Shown in pieces: positions 1-8,500 of a stretch of 64,000 bases of DNA. Below the pieces are notes generated by a model that made no database searches, was not told the origin of the DNA, and saw only the letters and a program-made list of their open reading frames with translations. Each line of letters starts with the position of its first letter. The stretch's first letter is position 1. The position numbers and the translations under genes were made by a program. Source of the DNA: Frigoribacterium sp. PhB116. Lineage in GTDB: Bacteria > Actinomycetota > Actinomycetes > Actinomycetales > Microbacteriaceae. Where the stretch lies: contig NZ_SOBE01000001.1 in assembly GCF_004364285.1 (NCBI RefSeq), positions 682,001 to 746,000 of the forward strand, written 5' to 3'.

Positions 1-698
1 GGGGCCGGGACGTCGTCCTCGGCGGGCAGCCGCGAGAACGACGCCGTCCACAGGGGGGCCGACGTCGGTCGCGGGCCGTTGTCGGCGTGCGGAGTGGGCG
101 CACGCAGAGGTGCGGGCGCGGGCGCCGGAGCGGCCGCCGGCGCCACGGAGTCCGCAGGCAGAGGAGCCGATGCCGGTGCCGGTGCCGCCGGCTCCTCGAC
201 CTCCGACGGCGACTCGGTCGAGGGCTCGGCGGACGACGGATCGTCCTGTCGTGCGCGGGCCTCCGCCTCGCGGTCGACGAGGGTCGCGTCAGCGCCCGTG
301 GTCTCGACCGACCGGGCCGGGACGATCCACGCGGGAGGCGCCTCCTCCGCTCCGGCCTCGGCCGCGCGACGCTCGCCCCCTGCGCCCTCGTCCCCAGGAT
401 CACGGTCGGGGGCAGCCTCGTCGCGTGCGGCCCCGACGGGTGCCTGGTCGACCGGCTCCTGCTCGACGCGGCGGTCTCGGACCCACCAGGGTGCGTCGCC
501 CGACGTCGTGGGCCGCGGCGGCTGGCGGAGCTGCCACGCCGGCGGCTCGGCCTGCGCGCCCGCGCCTGAGCCGGCTTCCGCGCCCTCGTCGCGACGTGCG
601 GCCGCCGCAGCGACGTCGGCGCTCGTGACGGCGCGGCCGCACACTCCGCAGAACATGGCGCCGACGGGCAGCGGGCTGTCGCAGGTGGGGCAGTGCAT
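1..698 (-). CDS. zinc-ribbon protein, 3' end beyond the window
   Basis: The reading frame is open from an ATG at 698 down to the left edge of the window, so at least 232 residues are present and the C-terminus is missing. The first 22 residues carry two CxxC knuckles (CPTC, then CGVC about 13 residues later), a typical small zinc ribbon. The rest is low-complexity, rich in Ala, Pro, Glu and Asp, with scattered Trp-containing segments such as PAWQLRQPP and APWWVRD. The start lies 8 nt after the stop of the TgpA-like gene, so it is probably the last gene seen of that operon. Function unknown; zinc ribbon plus disordered tail suggests an adaptor or a membrane-associated partner of the upstream MoxR/DUF58/TgpA set (inference). 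Confidence 0.7.
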   Translation of the reverse strand, partial: MHCPTCDSPLPVGAMFCGVCGRAVTSADVAAAAARRDEGAEAGSGAGAQAEPPAWQLRQPPRPTTSGDAPWWVRDRRVEQEPVDQAPVGAARDEAAPDRDPGDEGAGGERRAAEAGAEEAPPAWIVPARSVETTGADATLVDREAEARARQDDPSSAEPSTESPSEVEEPAAPAPASAPLPADSVAPAAAPAPAPAPLRAPTPHADNGPRPTSAPLWTASFSRLPAEDDVPA

Positions 699-706
699 CG
701 GGACCT

Positions 707-3070
707 CTAACGCTCGGGACGTGTCCCGCCATGGTATCCACGGAGCGAGCGGAGCGAGACCGCGGCCTTGGCGCGCTGCCACCGCGTCAGGTCGGCGTCG
801 AGCGACCGGCGCATCTCGGCCACGGCCGCCCAGACGCGGTCGGCGTCCTCGGCCGGCGGCGGCGTCGGGGCGAAGACGGCCCGGTCCGCGACGCGGGCCA
901 GCACGGCCGGCCGGGCCCCGCCGACCGCCTGGGCGACCTCGCTCCGCGTCCCCGACCGCGGGGTCTCGATGCCGTGGTCCACGACGGCGTCCTCGAACTC
1001 GCGCCACCCGCCCGTGATCCGCGACGCGGCGTCGGGAGCACGACGTCGGGCACGGCGACGGCGCAGCTTGACCGCCACCACGGCCAGGAACGGCGCCGCG
1101 ACCACCCCGGCGACGAGCGCCGTCCAACCGATCACCCGGACGACGACGAGCAGCACCGCCAGCCAGGCGGGCGCCGTGTCGGGGTCCTCCTGCTCGGACT
1201 GCGGCGGCGTCTGGTCGTCGCGCACCTGAGGCTCCTGCGGCGGCGGCTGGACGACCGACTCTGGGCGCGAGACCTCGCTCGGGTCCTGCACGACGTCCTC
1301 GGGGATGGGGCGCTCGGCCGGGACGGGATCGAGCGCGACCCAGCCCGCCTGGGCCGTGTCCACCTCGATCCACGCGGTGACGTCTCCCCCGCGCACCGGC
1401 ACCGGGCCGGTCGCGTCGGCGAGCTCGTCGGCGTCCGGGACGAAGCCCATGACCACTCGCGAGGGGAAACCGAGCTCGTCGGCCATCAGGGCCGCGGCCG
1501 TCGCGTACTGCTCGGCGTCGCCGACCATGACCGGGTCCGTGAAGAGCTGGGCGATGCGCGCCGAGCCGTGGCCCGACAGGCTGATCGGCTCGTCGGCTCC
1601 GACACCGTGGCTGATGTAGCCGTCCTCGGCGAGCAGGTCGAGCACGGCCTGCAGGCGGGCGCCCGGTCCCTGCACGCCCTCCGCCGCCTCCTGCACGGCG
1701 TCGGTCAGCTCGTCGGGGACGGCACGGGGCGAGGGGACCCGGGCCGAGCCGGGCGTGAGGCCCTCCAGCTCGCCCTCGGCGGGCTGGTCGGGCAGCACCG
1801 CCTCCAGCCGGTAGCGGTCGCCCTCCTCGAGCCCGCCGACGACGGCGGCGGTGCCGCTCGTGTCGTTGTAGAAGAAGGCGTCGCGCCGGTCGGTCGCCGT
1901 CGCGCCGCCGAAGTCGATCGACTCGAACTTGCCGACCGTCGGCAGCCAGACCCCGCTGTACCCGTCGACGGTGACGGCGAGGGTGGTCTGTCGCCCGGAC
2001 ACCCCCGACTGGTCGAACACCGAGGGGACCCGGTCGAAGGAGCCGGACTCGCTCGTCACCTCGTCGCTGCCGACGGTGTACGCGACGCCGTCGTACGTGT
2101 CGAGCGTCGCGAGGCGCAGCAGCTGGCCGGTCGCGAGCCCCTCGACCTCGAAGAGCGTCTCGTCGACCGTCGGGTCCTGCTCGTAGACGCGGAACCTCGT
2201 CAGCGGGCTGACCACGTCGCGGGGGTCGAAGGGCTGGACGACGACGGTCCGCGCGACGGTGCGCTCCGCGGCGGGAGGGACGACGGCCACGGCGCCCGCG
2301 GCGGCGGCTCCGGCGACGACGAGGGTGACCACCGTCCCGGCGACGGCCCTCCCGGCGACGGAGCCGTGTCCGTGCGCCCGTGCGCCCGCCGAGCCTCCCC
2401 CGAGGGCCTCGACGGCGAGCCGGCGACGACGGAGGCGCCACCAGACCACCCAGGCCACCGAGACGGCGAGCACCGTGAGCCCCGAGACCACCGGGAAGAA
2501 GGCCTGTGCGGGGCCGAGGACGATGCCGGCCAGCCAGACGACGACGGGGCCGAGGGCCGCGAGCTCGGCCCGGCGCGACCGCAGGGCCGTCGTCAGCCCC
2601 ACGACGGACGCCAGCAGCAGGAGGACGAACACGGGCACGAGCAGGGACTCGTAGCTGCCGACCGGCAGGGTGATCGTGACGAGCTGCTTCCAGGCGAGAG
2701 CGGTGCCCGTGACGAGCTGGCCCAGGCCGCCGAGCGTCGGCACCACGCCCCACAGGGCCTGCGACGGGACGGCGAGCGGCACGCCGAGCAGCAGGTACGC
2801 CGCGACGGTGAGCACCAGCACCCCGAAGCTCGAGAGCCGCAGCACCGCCCCCGCGACAGCGACCACGCTGCCCACCGCCACCGTGACCAGCGCCAGCACG
2901 ACGAACTCGGCGCTCCGGTAGACGGGCCAGAAGACCGCCGCGGCCGCCAAGAGGGCCACGACGTGCAGCCCGCTCGCGAGCAGGACGAAGGAGGCGCGCA
3001 GCCGGGGTCGGCGGACGCGCGTCCGGAGATCGCCCGGCCGGGACGCGGCGGGAGCCTGGGCGCCGGTCAT
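707..3070 (-). CDS. TgpA-like membrane protein with inactive transglutaminase-like domain
   Basis: 787 aa. The start is the ATG at 3070, overlapping the DUF58 stop in an ATGA. The N-terminal ~230 residues form a bundle of hydrophobic segments (DUF3488/TgpA_N type). A long extracytoplasmic part follows with a transglutaminase-like core around residues 440-585, then a membrane segment near 640-670 and a cytoplasmic C-terminal part resembling DUF4129. In active family members the core has a Cys-His-Asp triad. Here the expected Cys position reads GDAEQYA (Ala519) and the expected His reads VTAWIEV (Thr565), while the Asp in WVALDP (Asp581) is kept. The fold therefore seems preserved without catalysis. 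Family members usually sit beside MoxR and DUF58 genes, as here. Probably a scaffold or assembly factor for a secreted product (inference). Confidence 0.85.
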   Translation of the reverse strand: MTGAQAPAASRPGDLRTRVRRPRLRASFVLLASGLHVVALLAAAAVFWPVYRSAEFVVLALVTVAVGSVVAVAGAVLRLSSFGVLVLTVAAYLLLGVPLAVPSQALWGVVPTLGGLGQLVTGTALAWKQLVTITLPVGSYESLLVPVFVLLLLASVVGLTTALRSRRAELAALGPVVVWLAGIVLGPAQAFFPVVSGLTVLAVSVAWVVWWRLRRRRLAVEALGGGSAGARAHGHGSVAGRAVAGTVVTLVVAGAAAAGAVAVVPPAAERTVARTVVVQPFDPRDVVSPLTRFRVYEQDPTVDETLFEVEGLATGQLLRLATLDTYDGVAYTVGSDEVTSESGSFDRVPSVFDQSGVSGRQTTLAVTVDGYSGVWLPTVGKFESIDFGGATATDRRDAFFYNDTSGTAAVVGGLEEGDRYRLEAVLPDQPAEGELEGLTPGSARVPSPRAVPDELTDAVQEAAEGVQGPGARLQAVLDLLAEDGYISHGVGADEPISLSGHGSARIAQLFTDPVMVGDAEQYATAAALMADELGFPSRVVMGFVPDADELADATGPVPVRGGDVTAWIEVDTAQAGWVALDPVPAERPIPEDVVQDPSEVSRPESVVQPPPQEPQVRDDQTPPQSEQEDPDTAPAWLAVLLVVVRVIGWTALVAGVVAAPFLAVVAVKLRRRRARRRAPDAASRITGGWREFEDAVVDHGIETPRSGTRSEVAQAVGGARPAVLARVADRAVFAPTPPPAEDADRVWAAVAEMRRSLDADLTRWQRAKAAVSLRSLRGYHGGTRPER

Positions 3071-4518
3071 GTGGCGGCCGCCCGGGCGAGCGACTTCTGC
3101 AGGTCCTCGAGGTAGCCGATGGTGAGGACGGTCAGGTCGCTGATCCGCGTCATCCCGGGCACGGCCTCGGGATCGCAGACGATGGCGACCGCCTCGACGC
3201 CGACCGGGAAGTGCAGGCCGGCCGAGCGCAGCTGGGTCAGGGTGGCGGTGCTGCCGACGACGAGGAACGCGACGGAGACGCCTGCGACGCGGTCGCCGGC
3301 CACACGGGCGACGTCGACGATGCCGAGGGCCGACTCCGCGTGCTCCACCACCGCGAGGTCGTCGAGGAGGCGCGTGCGGGTCAGCGTGCTCAGCGACCGG
3401 ATCTCGAGGGTCTTGCGCTTGGCGAACTCGGGCGTGCGCTCGCTGACGACGACGCTCACCTCGCGGGCGTCGCGCACGGCCCGCGCCCCGAGCGAGCCCG
3501 CGACGCTCACGGCCAGCTCGAACTCGTCGTCCGAGGCGAAGTCGGCGGTGGCCAGGCTGAGCGCGATGACGATGTGGCTCCGCCGGCTCTCCTCGAACTG
3601 TCGGACCATGTAGGTGCCGGTCTTCGCCGTCGACTTCCAGTGGATGTTGCGCCGCTCGTCGCCCGGCTGGTACTCGCGGAGCGCGTGGAACGAGATGTCG
3701 CTCGGCGAGAGGTCGCGGGTCGGGTTGCCCTCGAGGTCGCGGATGAGGCCCGTGCTCGTGCTCGGGATGCCGATGGTGCGGGGGTGGACGAACATCTCCG
3801 TGACCCCCGTCCAGTCGAGCTCGCGCCGCACCAGCCCGACGGCGTCGCCGCGGACGGTGCGGACGGGACCGACCCGGATGACGCCGCGCCGCTGGGTGGG
3901 GACCGAGAAGGTCTCGGTGACGCTGTCGCCCCCACGGAGGCCGGGCAGGCTGATCTCGGCGAGACCGGCCCCCACCGGGATCTCGACCGAGACGCCGAGG
4001 ATGCGGCGGCGGGTCGGGTTCTCGACGACGACGCTGCCCGAGGCGGGCTCCCCGACCGTGACGCGCTCGTGCGGGATGTCGAGCGCCACGCGGAACGCGT
4101 TGCGGCCGATCAGGCTCAGGCCGGCGACGACGAGCACGACGAGCGCGGCCCAGGCGACCACGACGAGCTCGACCCAGCCGAGCAGGTAGCCGACGACGAA
4201 GCCGACGGGCACCACGACGAGCACGGCCCAGCCGACGGGCGTCACGACGCCCGAGACCGCCCGGAACGCCCGGGTCAGCCACGCCCTGGCAGAGCGGAGG
4301 AGGCGCACGGCGAGGACGAGCGCGTCGGCCACGGGTCCGGAGCGGTCGCCCACGATGCGGGTGCGCGCGTTCGTGAGCCCCCGGGTCCCCGTCGCGAACC
4401 CGCCGTCGAAGCCCGTCCGCGACTGCGTGCGGCCGCCGCGGGTGTGCGTCCGGCCGCGGGACGCGTCGCGGTCCCGACGTGCGCGGCTGTCGGTGCTGCC
4501 TGGTCCGGCGTCGCTCAC
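3067..4518 (-). CDS. DUF58 family protein
   Basis: 483 aa. Residues 1-60 are basic and disordered, and two membrane segments follow at about 95-140. A beta-rich region precedes the conserved DUF58 motif around residue 285-305, seen here as EYQPGDERRNIHWKSTAKTG. DUF58 proteins have a VWA-like fold and are nearly always encoded beside MoxR AAA+ ATPases; the pair is thought to act in chaperone-like assembly or activation of other proteins. Both ends overlap neighbours by 4 nt (ATGA with MoxR upstream and with the TgpA-like gene downstream), which indicates translational coupling and balanced production. Localisation is predicted at the cytoplasmic membrane. Confidence 0.9.
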   Translation of the reverse strand: MSDAGPGSTDSRARRDRDASRGRTHTRGGRTQSRTGFDGGFATGTRGLTNARTRIVGDRSGPVADALVLAVRLLRSARAWLTRAFRAVSGVVTPVGWAVLVVVPVGFVVGYLLGWVELVVVAWAALVVLVVAGLSLIGRNAFRVALDIPHERVTVGEPASGSVVVENPTRRRILGVSVEIPVGAGLAEISLPGLRGGDSVTETFSVPTQRRGVIRVGPVRTVRGDAVGLVRRELDWTGVTEMFVHPRTIGIPSTSTGLIRDLEGNPTRDLSPSDISFHALREYQPGDERRNIHWKSTAKTGTYMVRQFEESRRSHIVIALSLATADFASDDEFELAVSVAGSLGARAVRDAREVSVVVSERTPEFAKRKTLEIRSLSTLTRTRLLDDLAVVEHAESALGIVDVARVAGDRVAGVSVAFLVVGSTATLTQLRSAGLHFPVGVEAVAIVCDPEAVPGMTRISDLTVLTIGYLEDLQKSLARAAAT

Positions 4519-5486
4519 ACGGCGATCCGCTCGGAGGGCGGCGGCGTCTCGATCAGCAGCTGGCTGACGATGCTCGACGGCGTCACGCCGTCGAACTCCG
4601 CCTCGGGGTCGAGCACCAGCCGGTGGGCGAGCACGGGCTCCGCGAGGGCCTTGACGTCGTCCGGCACGACGTAGTGGCGCCCCTGGGAGGCGGCGTAGGT
4701 CTTGGCGGTGCGGACGAGGGCGAGGGCGCCTCGCACGCTGACGCCGAGCCGCACCTCCTCGGCGGTCCGCGTCGCCTCGACGAGGCGGGCGACGTAGTCG
4801 CTGATGGTCGACTCGACGTGCACGGTCCGGGCGAGCTGCGCCATCTCGGTGACGACGCCGGCCTGGACGATGGGGCTGAGGCTGCCCTCGTGGACCCGTG
4901 TCGCGGAGCCCTCGAGGATCCGAACGGTCGCCGCGTGGTCGGGGTACCCGATCGACGTCTTCATGATGAACCGGTCGAGCTGGGCTTCGGGCAGCCGGTA
5001 CGTGCCGGCCTGCTCGACGGGGTTCTGGGTGGCGATCACCATGAAGGGGCTGCCGACGTCGTGGCTGACGCCGTCGACCGTGACCCGGCTCTCCTCCATG
5101 ACCTCGAGCAGGGCCGACTGGGTCTTCGGGCTGGCCCGGTTGATCTCGTCGGCGAGGACGATGTTGGAGAAGATCGGCCCTCGGTGGAACTCGAACTCCC
5201 CCGCCTTCTGGTCGTAGATGCTCACCCCGGTGATGTCGCCGGGCAGCAGGTCGGGCGTGAACTGGACGCGGTTGCTCGTGCCCTGCACGCTCTGGGCGAT
5301 GGCGCGGGCGAGCGACGTCTTGCCCGTGCCGGGGAAGTCCTCGAGCAGGAGGTGCCCCTCGCTGAGCAGCGCCGTGAACGACAGTCGCACGACGAACGTC
5401 TTGCCCAGGAGGACCTGGTCGACGTTCGCGACGAGGCGACCGAAGATCTCGGAGAACCAGGTCGCCTGCTCGGGGGTCATGCTCAT
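4515..5486 (-). CDS. MoxR family AAA+ ATPase
   Basis: 323 aa, the usual length for MoxR. Walker A is EDFPGTGKTS, Walker B is IVLADEINRA, followed by the sensor region ATQNPVEQAGTYRLPEAQ typical of the MoxR clade and a C-terminal lid domain. MoxR ATPases use ATP hydrolysis to remodel or mature partner proteins and act with VWA/DUF58 proteins. The start at 5486 (MSMTPEQ) is preferred; an ATG two codons later is possible. It lies 37 nt downstream of the giant surface-protein gene and overlaps the DUF58 gene by 4 nt, so kinase, giant protein, MoxR, DUF58 and TgpA-like genes are probably one transcript. The giant protein is the obvious candidate client (inference). Confidence 0.92.
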   Translation of the reverse strand: MSMTPEQATWFSEIFGRLVANVDQVLLGKTFVVRLSFTALLSEGHLLLEDFPGTGKTSLARAIAQSVQGTSNRVQFTPDLLPGDITGVSIYDQKAGEFEFHRGPIFSNIVLADEINRASPKTQSALLEVMEESRVTVDGVSHDVGSPFMVIATQNPVEQAGTYRLPEAQLDRFIMKTSIGYPDHAATVRILEGSATRVHEGSLSPIVQAGVVTEMAQLARTVHVESTISDYVARLVEATRTAEEVRLGVSVRGALALVRTAKTYAASQGRHYVVPDDVKALAEPVLAHRLVLDPEAEFDGVTPSSIVSQLLIETPPPSERIAV

Positions 5487-5523
5487 GCGGTGTTCGTCTC
5501 TCTCGTGGTGGTGTGAGTGGCCA

Positions 5524-8500
5524 TCATCCTGCAGAACACGCGGTCTCCAGGTACTTGGGATCGTCGTAGGTCGCCCCGTTCGCGTCTACCCTGCTGACCA
5601 CGCGGACAGCGTCGGCGTTCGACGGGACGACGGACGTCCGGGTGTACGGAACATCATCATCCGGCCCTGCCGACGCCCACTCCCTGGCCAAGGGGATGCC
5701 CCCGACGTCGAGGGTGACGAGTCGGAACTGGACCGACATCGAGGTGAGGACCGCCTCTGACGCGTTCCGGGGATCGACCACGTCGAGTGGCTGACCGACG
5801 TTGCAGATCGCGCTGGGTGCCCGCGTCGTCAGCGGGACGGCCGAAACCGCATCCGAGGCCGGGCCGCACTCGACACGCGTCGCGCCGGAACGACATCCTC
5901 GGAAAGCCACGGTGACGATCGAGCCGTTCGCGGCGTCGTTGGCGATCGTCCGATCCCCGCCCGTGGGGACGTCTGCCCATGCGCCACCCGCGACTCGGTA
6001 CTGGTACTTGTCGACCGCACCCGAGGCGTTGACCTGATCGACGGCCAGCTTGAAGAGTCCGGAATCGCCGGTCGAGACGACTCGGACGGTGCCGGTGGCT
6101 TTGCCCGGGGGCGTGACGCTCTCGCTGGCAGCGATCGCCGAGGAGCAGAACAACCCGTTCGAGGCGACGACCGTGTAGGTATAGGACCCCTCTGGCGGCG
6201 AGTCGTCGACGACCGTCGCCGAGGTGTTCTCGACGATGCGCTGCCCCGACGCCGTGCACCCTTGTGCAGGGGCTGCACTGCCGCTCTGGCGGTAGACGGA
6301 GAAGGTCATCGTTGCGCCCCCGGCCGCGACGGGCGCAGTCCAGCGAACGGTCGCGTCGTTGGCCGTCGACGTCGCCGTGACAGCGAAAGATCCGGGCGTC
6401 CCCACGGCCGTTCCCCTCGCGACTCCGCTCCGTGCCCAGTCCGCCTCGCTCGAGACCTGTGCCCGGTTCTTCGCGTAGACGCGCACGTCGTACGCAGCGC
6501 CCGGTGTGCCTGCGAATGAGGCTGTCGTGGTCGACGAGGCGATCGCCCCAGGGGCGTCCGCCGGACCGGTGACCTCGACCACGTAGCCGCCGGCACCCAG
6601 CACGGGGGTTCCCCGCTCTGGCTTGGGCACGGGGTTCCACCGGACGACGAGCTCGTTCGGCGTCGTGGACGACGGCGTCACCGTGACTCCGGTCGGCGCG
6701 GCCGGGACGAAGTCGGCGCTGTACGAGGGGCTGGCCGCGCTGGGAGCCGAGTCGCCGAGGCCGTTCGTGGCGACGACCGTGAAGCGGAACGTCTGCTCGG
6801 GGTCGAGGTCGGTCAGCGTGCAGACCGTGGTGAGTCCGCAGTCCTTCGAGTACGAACCGCCCGCGCTGCCCGTGCCCGTCAGGCGGAAGCGCGTCAGGGG
6901 CGAGTTGTTCGCCTGGGGTGCGGCGTAGCTCAGGGTCAGCTGGCCGCCCGTGAAGGTGCCGGTGCGGACGGGAGCCGCCGGAGCGTCCGGGACGTCCTGC
7001 ACGGAGATGGTCACGTTGCCCCACACGTACCGGTCGGGGTCGTCCGTGACGTCGGCCACGCGGTACTGGAGGTTGGTGTCGCCGGGCTGGGCGCCCTGCC
7101 CGACGGTGACGGCGAGGGTGCGGTTGTCGGCGCTCGGCGTGACGCTGACGCCTGCCGGCAGCCCGCCTCCGCCGAGCCCTCGGATGTCGACGACGCGCAG
7201 CGGCTGGCCCGGGAACGGGTTGGTCGCCTGGTCGTTCGCGAGCACGTCGATCGAGGCCGAGGTGCCACGGCGCACCGCCTGCGTGTCGGCCGCGGGCTGC
7301 GCCAGGGGCCTGCTCGAACCGACGACGGCCAGGCGGATCGCCCCGGCCTGACCCGTCGTGACGGCGTCCGCCACCGACACGGGCAGCGCGCGTGTGGTGC
7401 CCTTGGGCGTCCCCGAGTCGGCCGTGATCGTGATGTCCCGACCGGAGACGCTGACCGCGAAGCCGGGCACCGCCTGGGCGTCGGCGCTCCAGCGGAGCTC
7501 CGAGAGGTCGTCCGGGTACGGGTACGAGGTGAGGCGCTGCAGGTCGAGGGTCCGCGACTGCCCCGGCTCGAGGTCGACGGAGGTGCCGGTGAAGGTCGGC
7601 GGCTGGTTCTCCCGCGGGGTCACCGTGATGGGCAGGACCAACGTCGCCGTGCGGCCCGAGGGGTCGTCCGCGGACGAGCCGTCGGTCACCTCGAACGAGA
7701 CTGACGCGGTGCCGAAGTAGAGCTCCTCCGACGTGTAGGCCAGGGTGGTCGGGCCGACGACGAGGTCGGAGCCGTCGGCGTGCGTCGCCATGACCGAGTC
7801 GTCCCCGGTCAGGCGGATGCTCTTGCCGCCGGCGGCGATGACGTACCGGGTGAGGTCGATCGTCAGCCGGTCGCCGCTGACGACGGTGAGGGGACGTGCG
7901 GTCTTGTCGAGCTGCGGCAGCGCGTCGTCGAAGCCCGGGACTCGGACGAACGCGTAGGTGCGGACGGCAGGGTCGTCGGGGTGCGACACCGAGAACGGGA
8001 TGATCTGGCTGGAGTCGGTGATCGTGACCCGCACGCGGCGGTCCGGCGTGATCTGCGAGGTCGTGTCGTAGCCGGGCTCGAGGTCGAGCCCGAGCGAGGA
8101 GACCGGGCCGTCGGCGAAGAAGACGTTGGTCAGGACGTTGACGTCGACCGACTGCCGCCCCGCGATGTCGCTGAGGTCGAGCACCGTGTCGTCGACGACG
8201 GGGTGGTTCAGCGGCGCGTCGGCGTCGACGTTCACCGTCACGAAGCTCGAGCTCGAGCCGCCCTGCTCGTTCTCGACGGTGTAGACGAGTCCGTACTGCC
8301 CCTCGGCCGCGGGCGGCCGCACGGCGATCATCGTCCCGTCGACGACCTCCGCGGTCGTGTCCGCGTCGTTGGCCTCGACGCCGGTGACGGACAGCGCCCC
8401 GCCGTCGGGGTCCGAGTCGTTGTCGAGCACGCGCACGGTGATCGTGCCGCCGGGCCGCATGGTCACGTCGTCGGCCACGGCGATCGGGTTGCGCGAGCCG

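Noticed and set aside
731-3115. 794-codon plus-strand frame opposite the TgpA-like gene
   Set aside because: The product is Arg/Asp/Gly-rich without fold or motif and mirrors the real minus-strand frame.
3211-4674. 487-codon plus-strand frame across the DUF58-MoxR junction
   Set aside because: It crosses two well-supported minus-strand genes, and the protein is low complexity.
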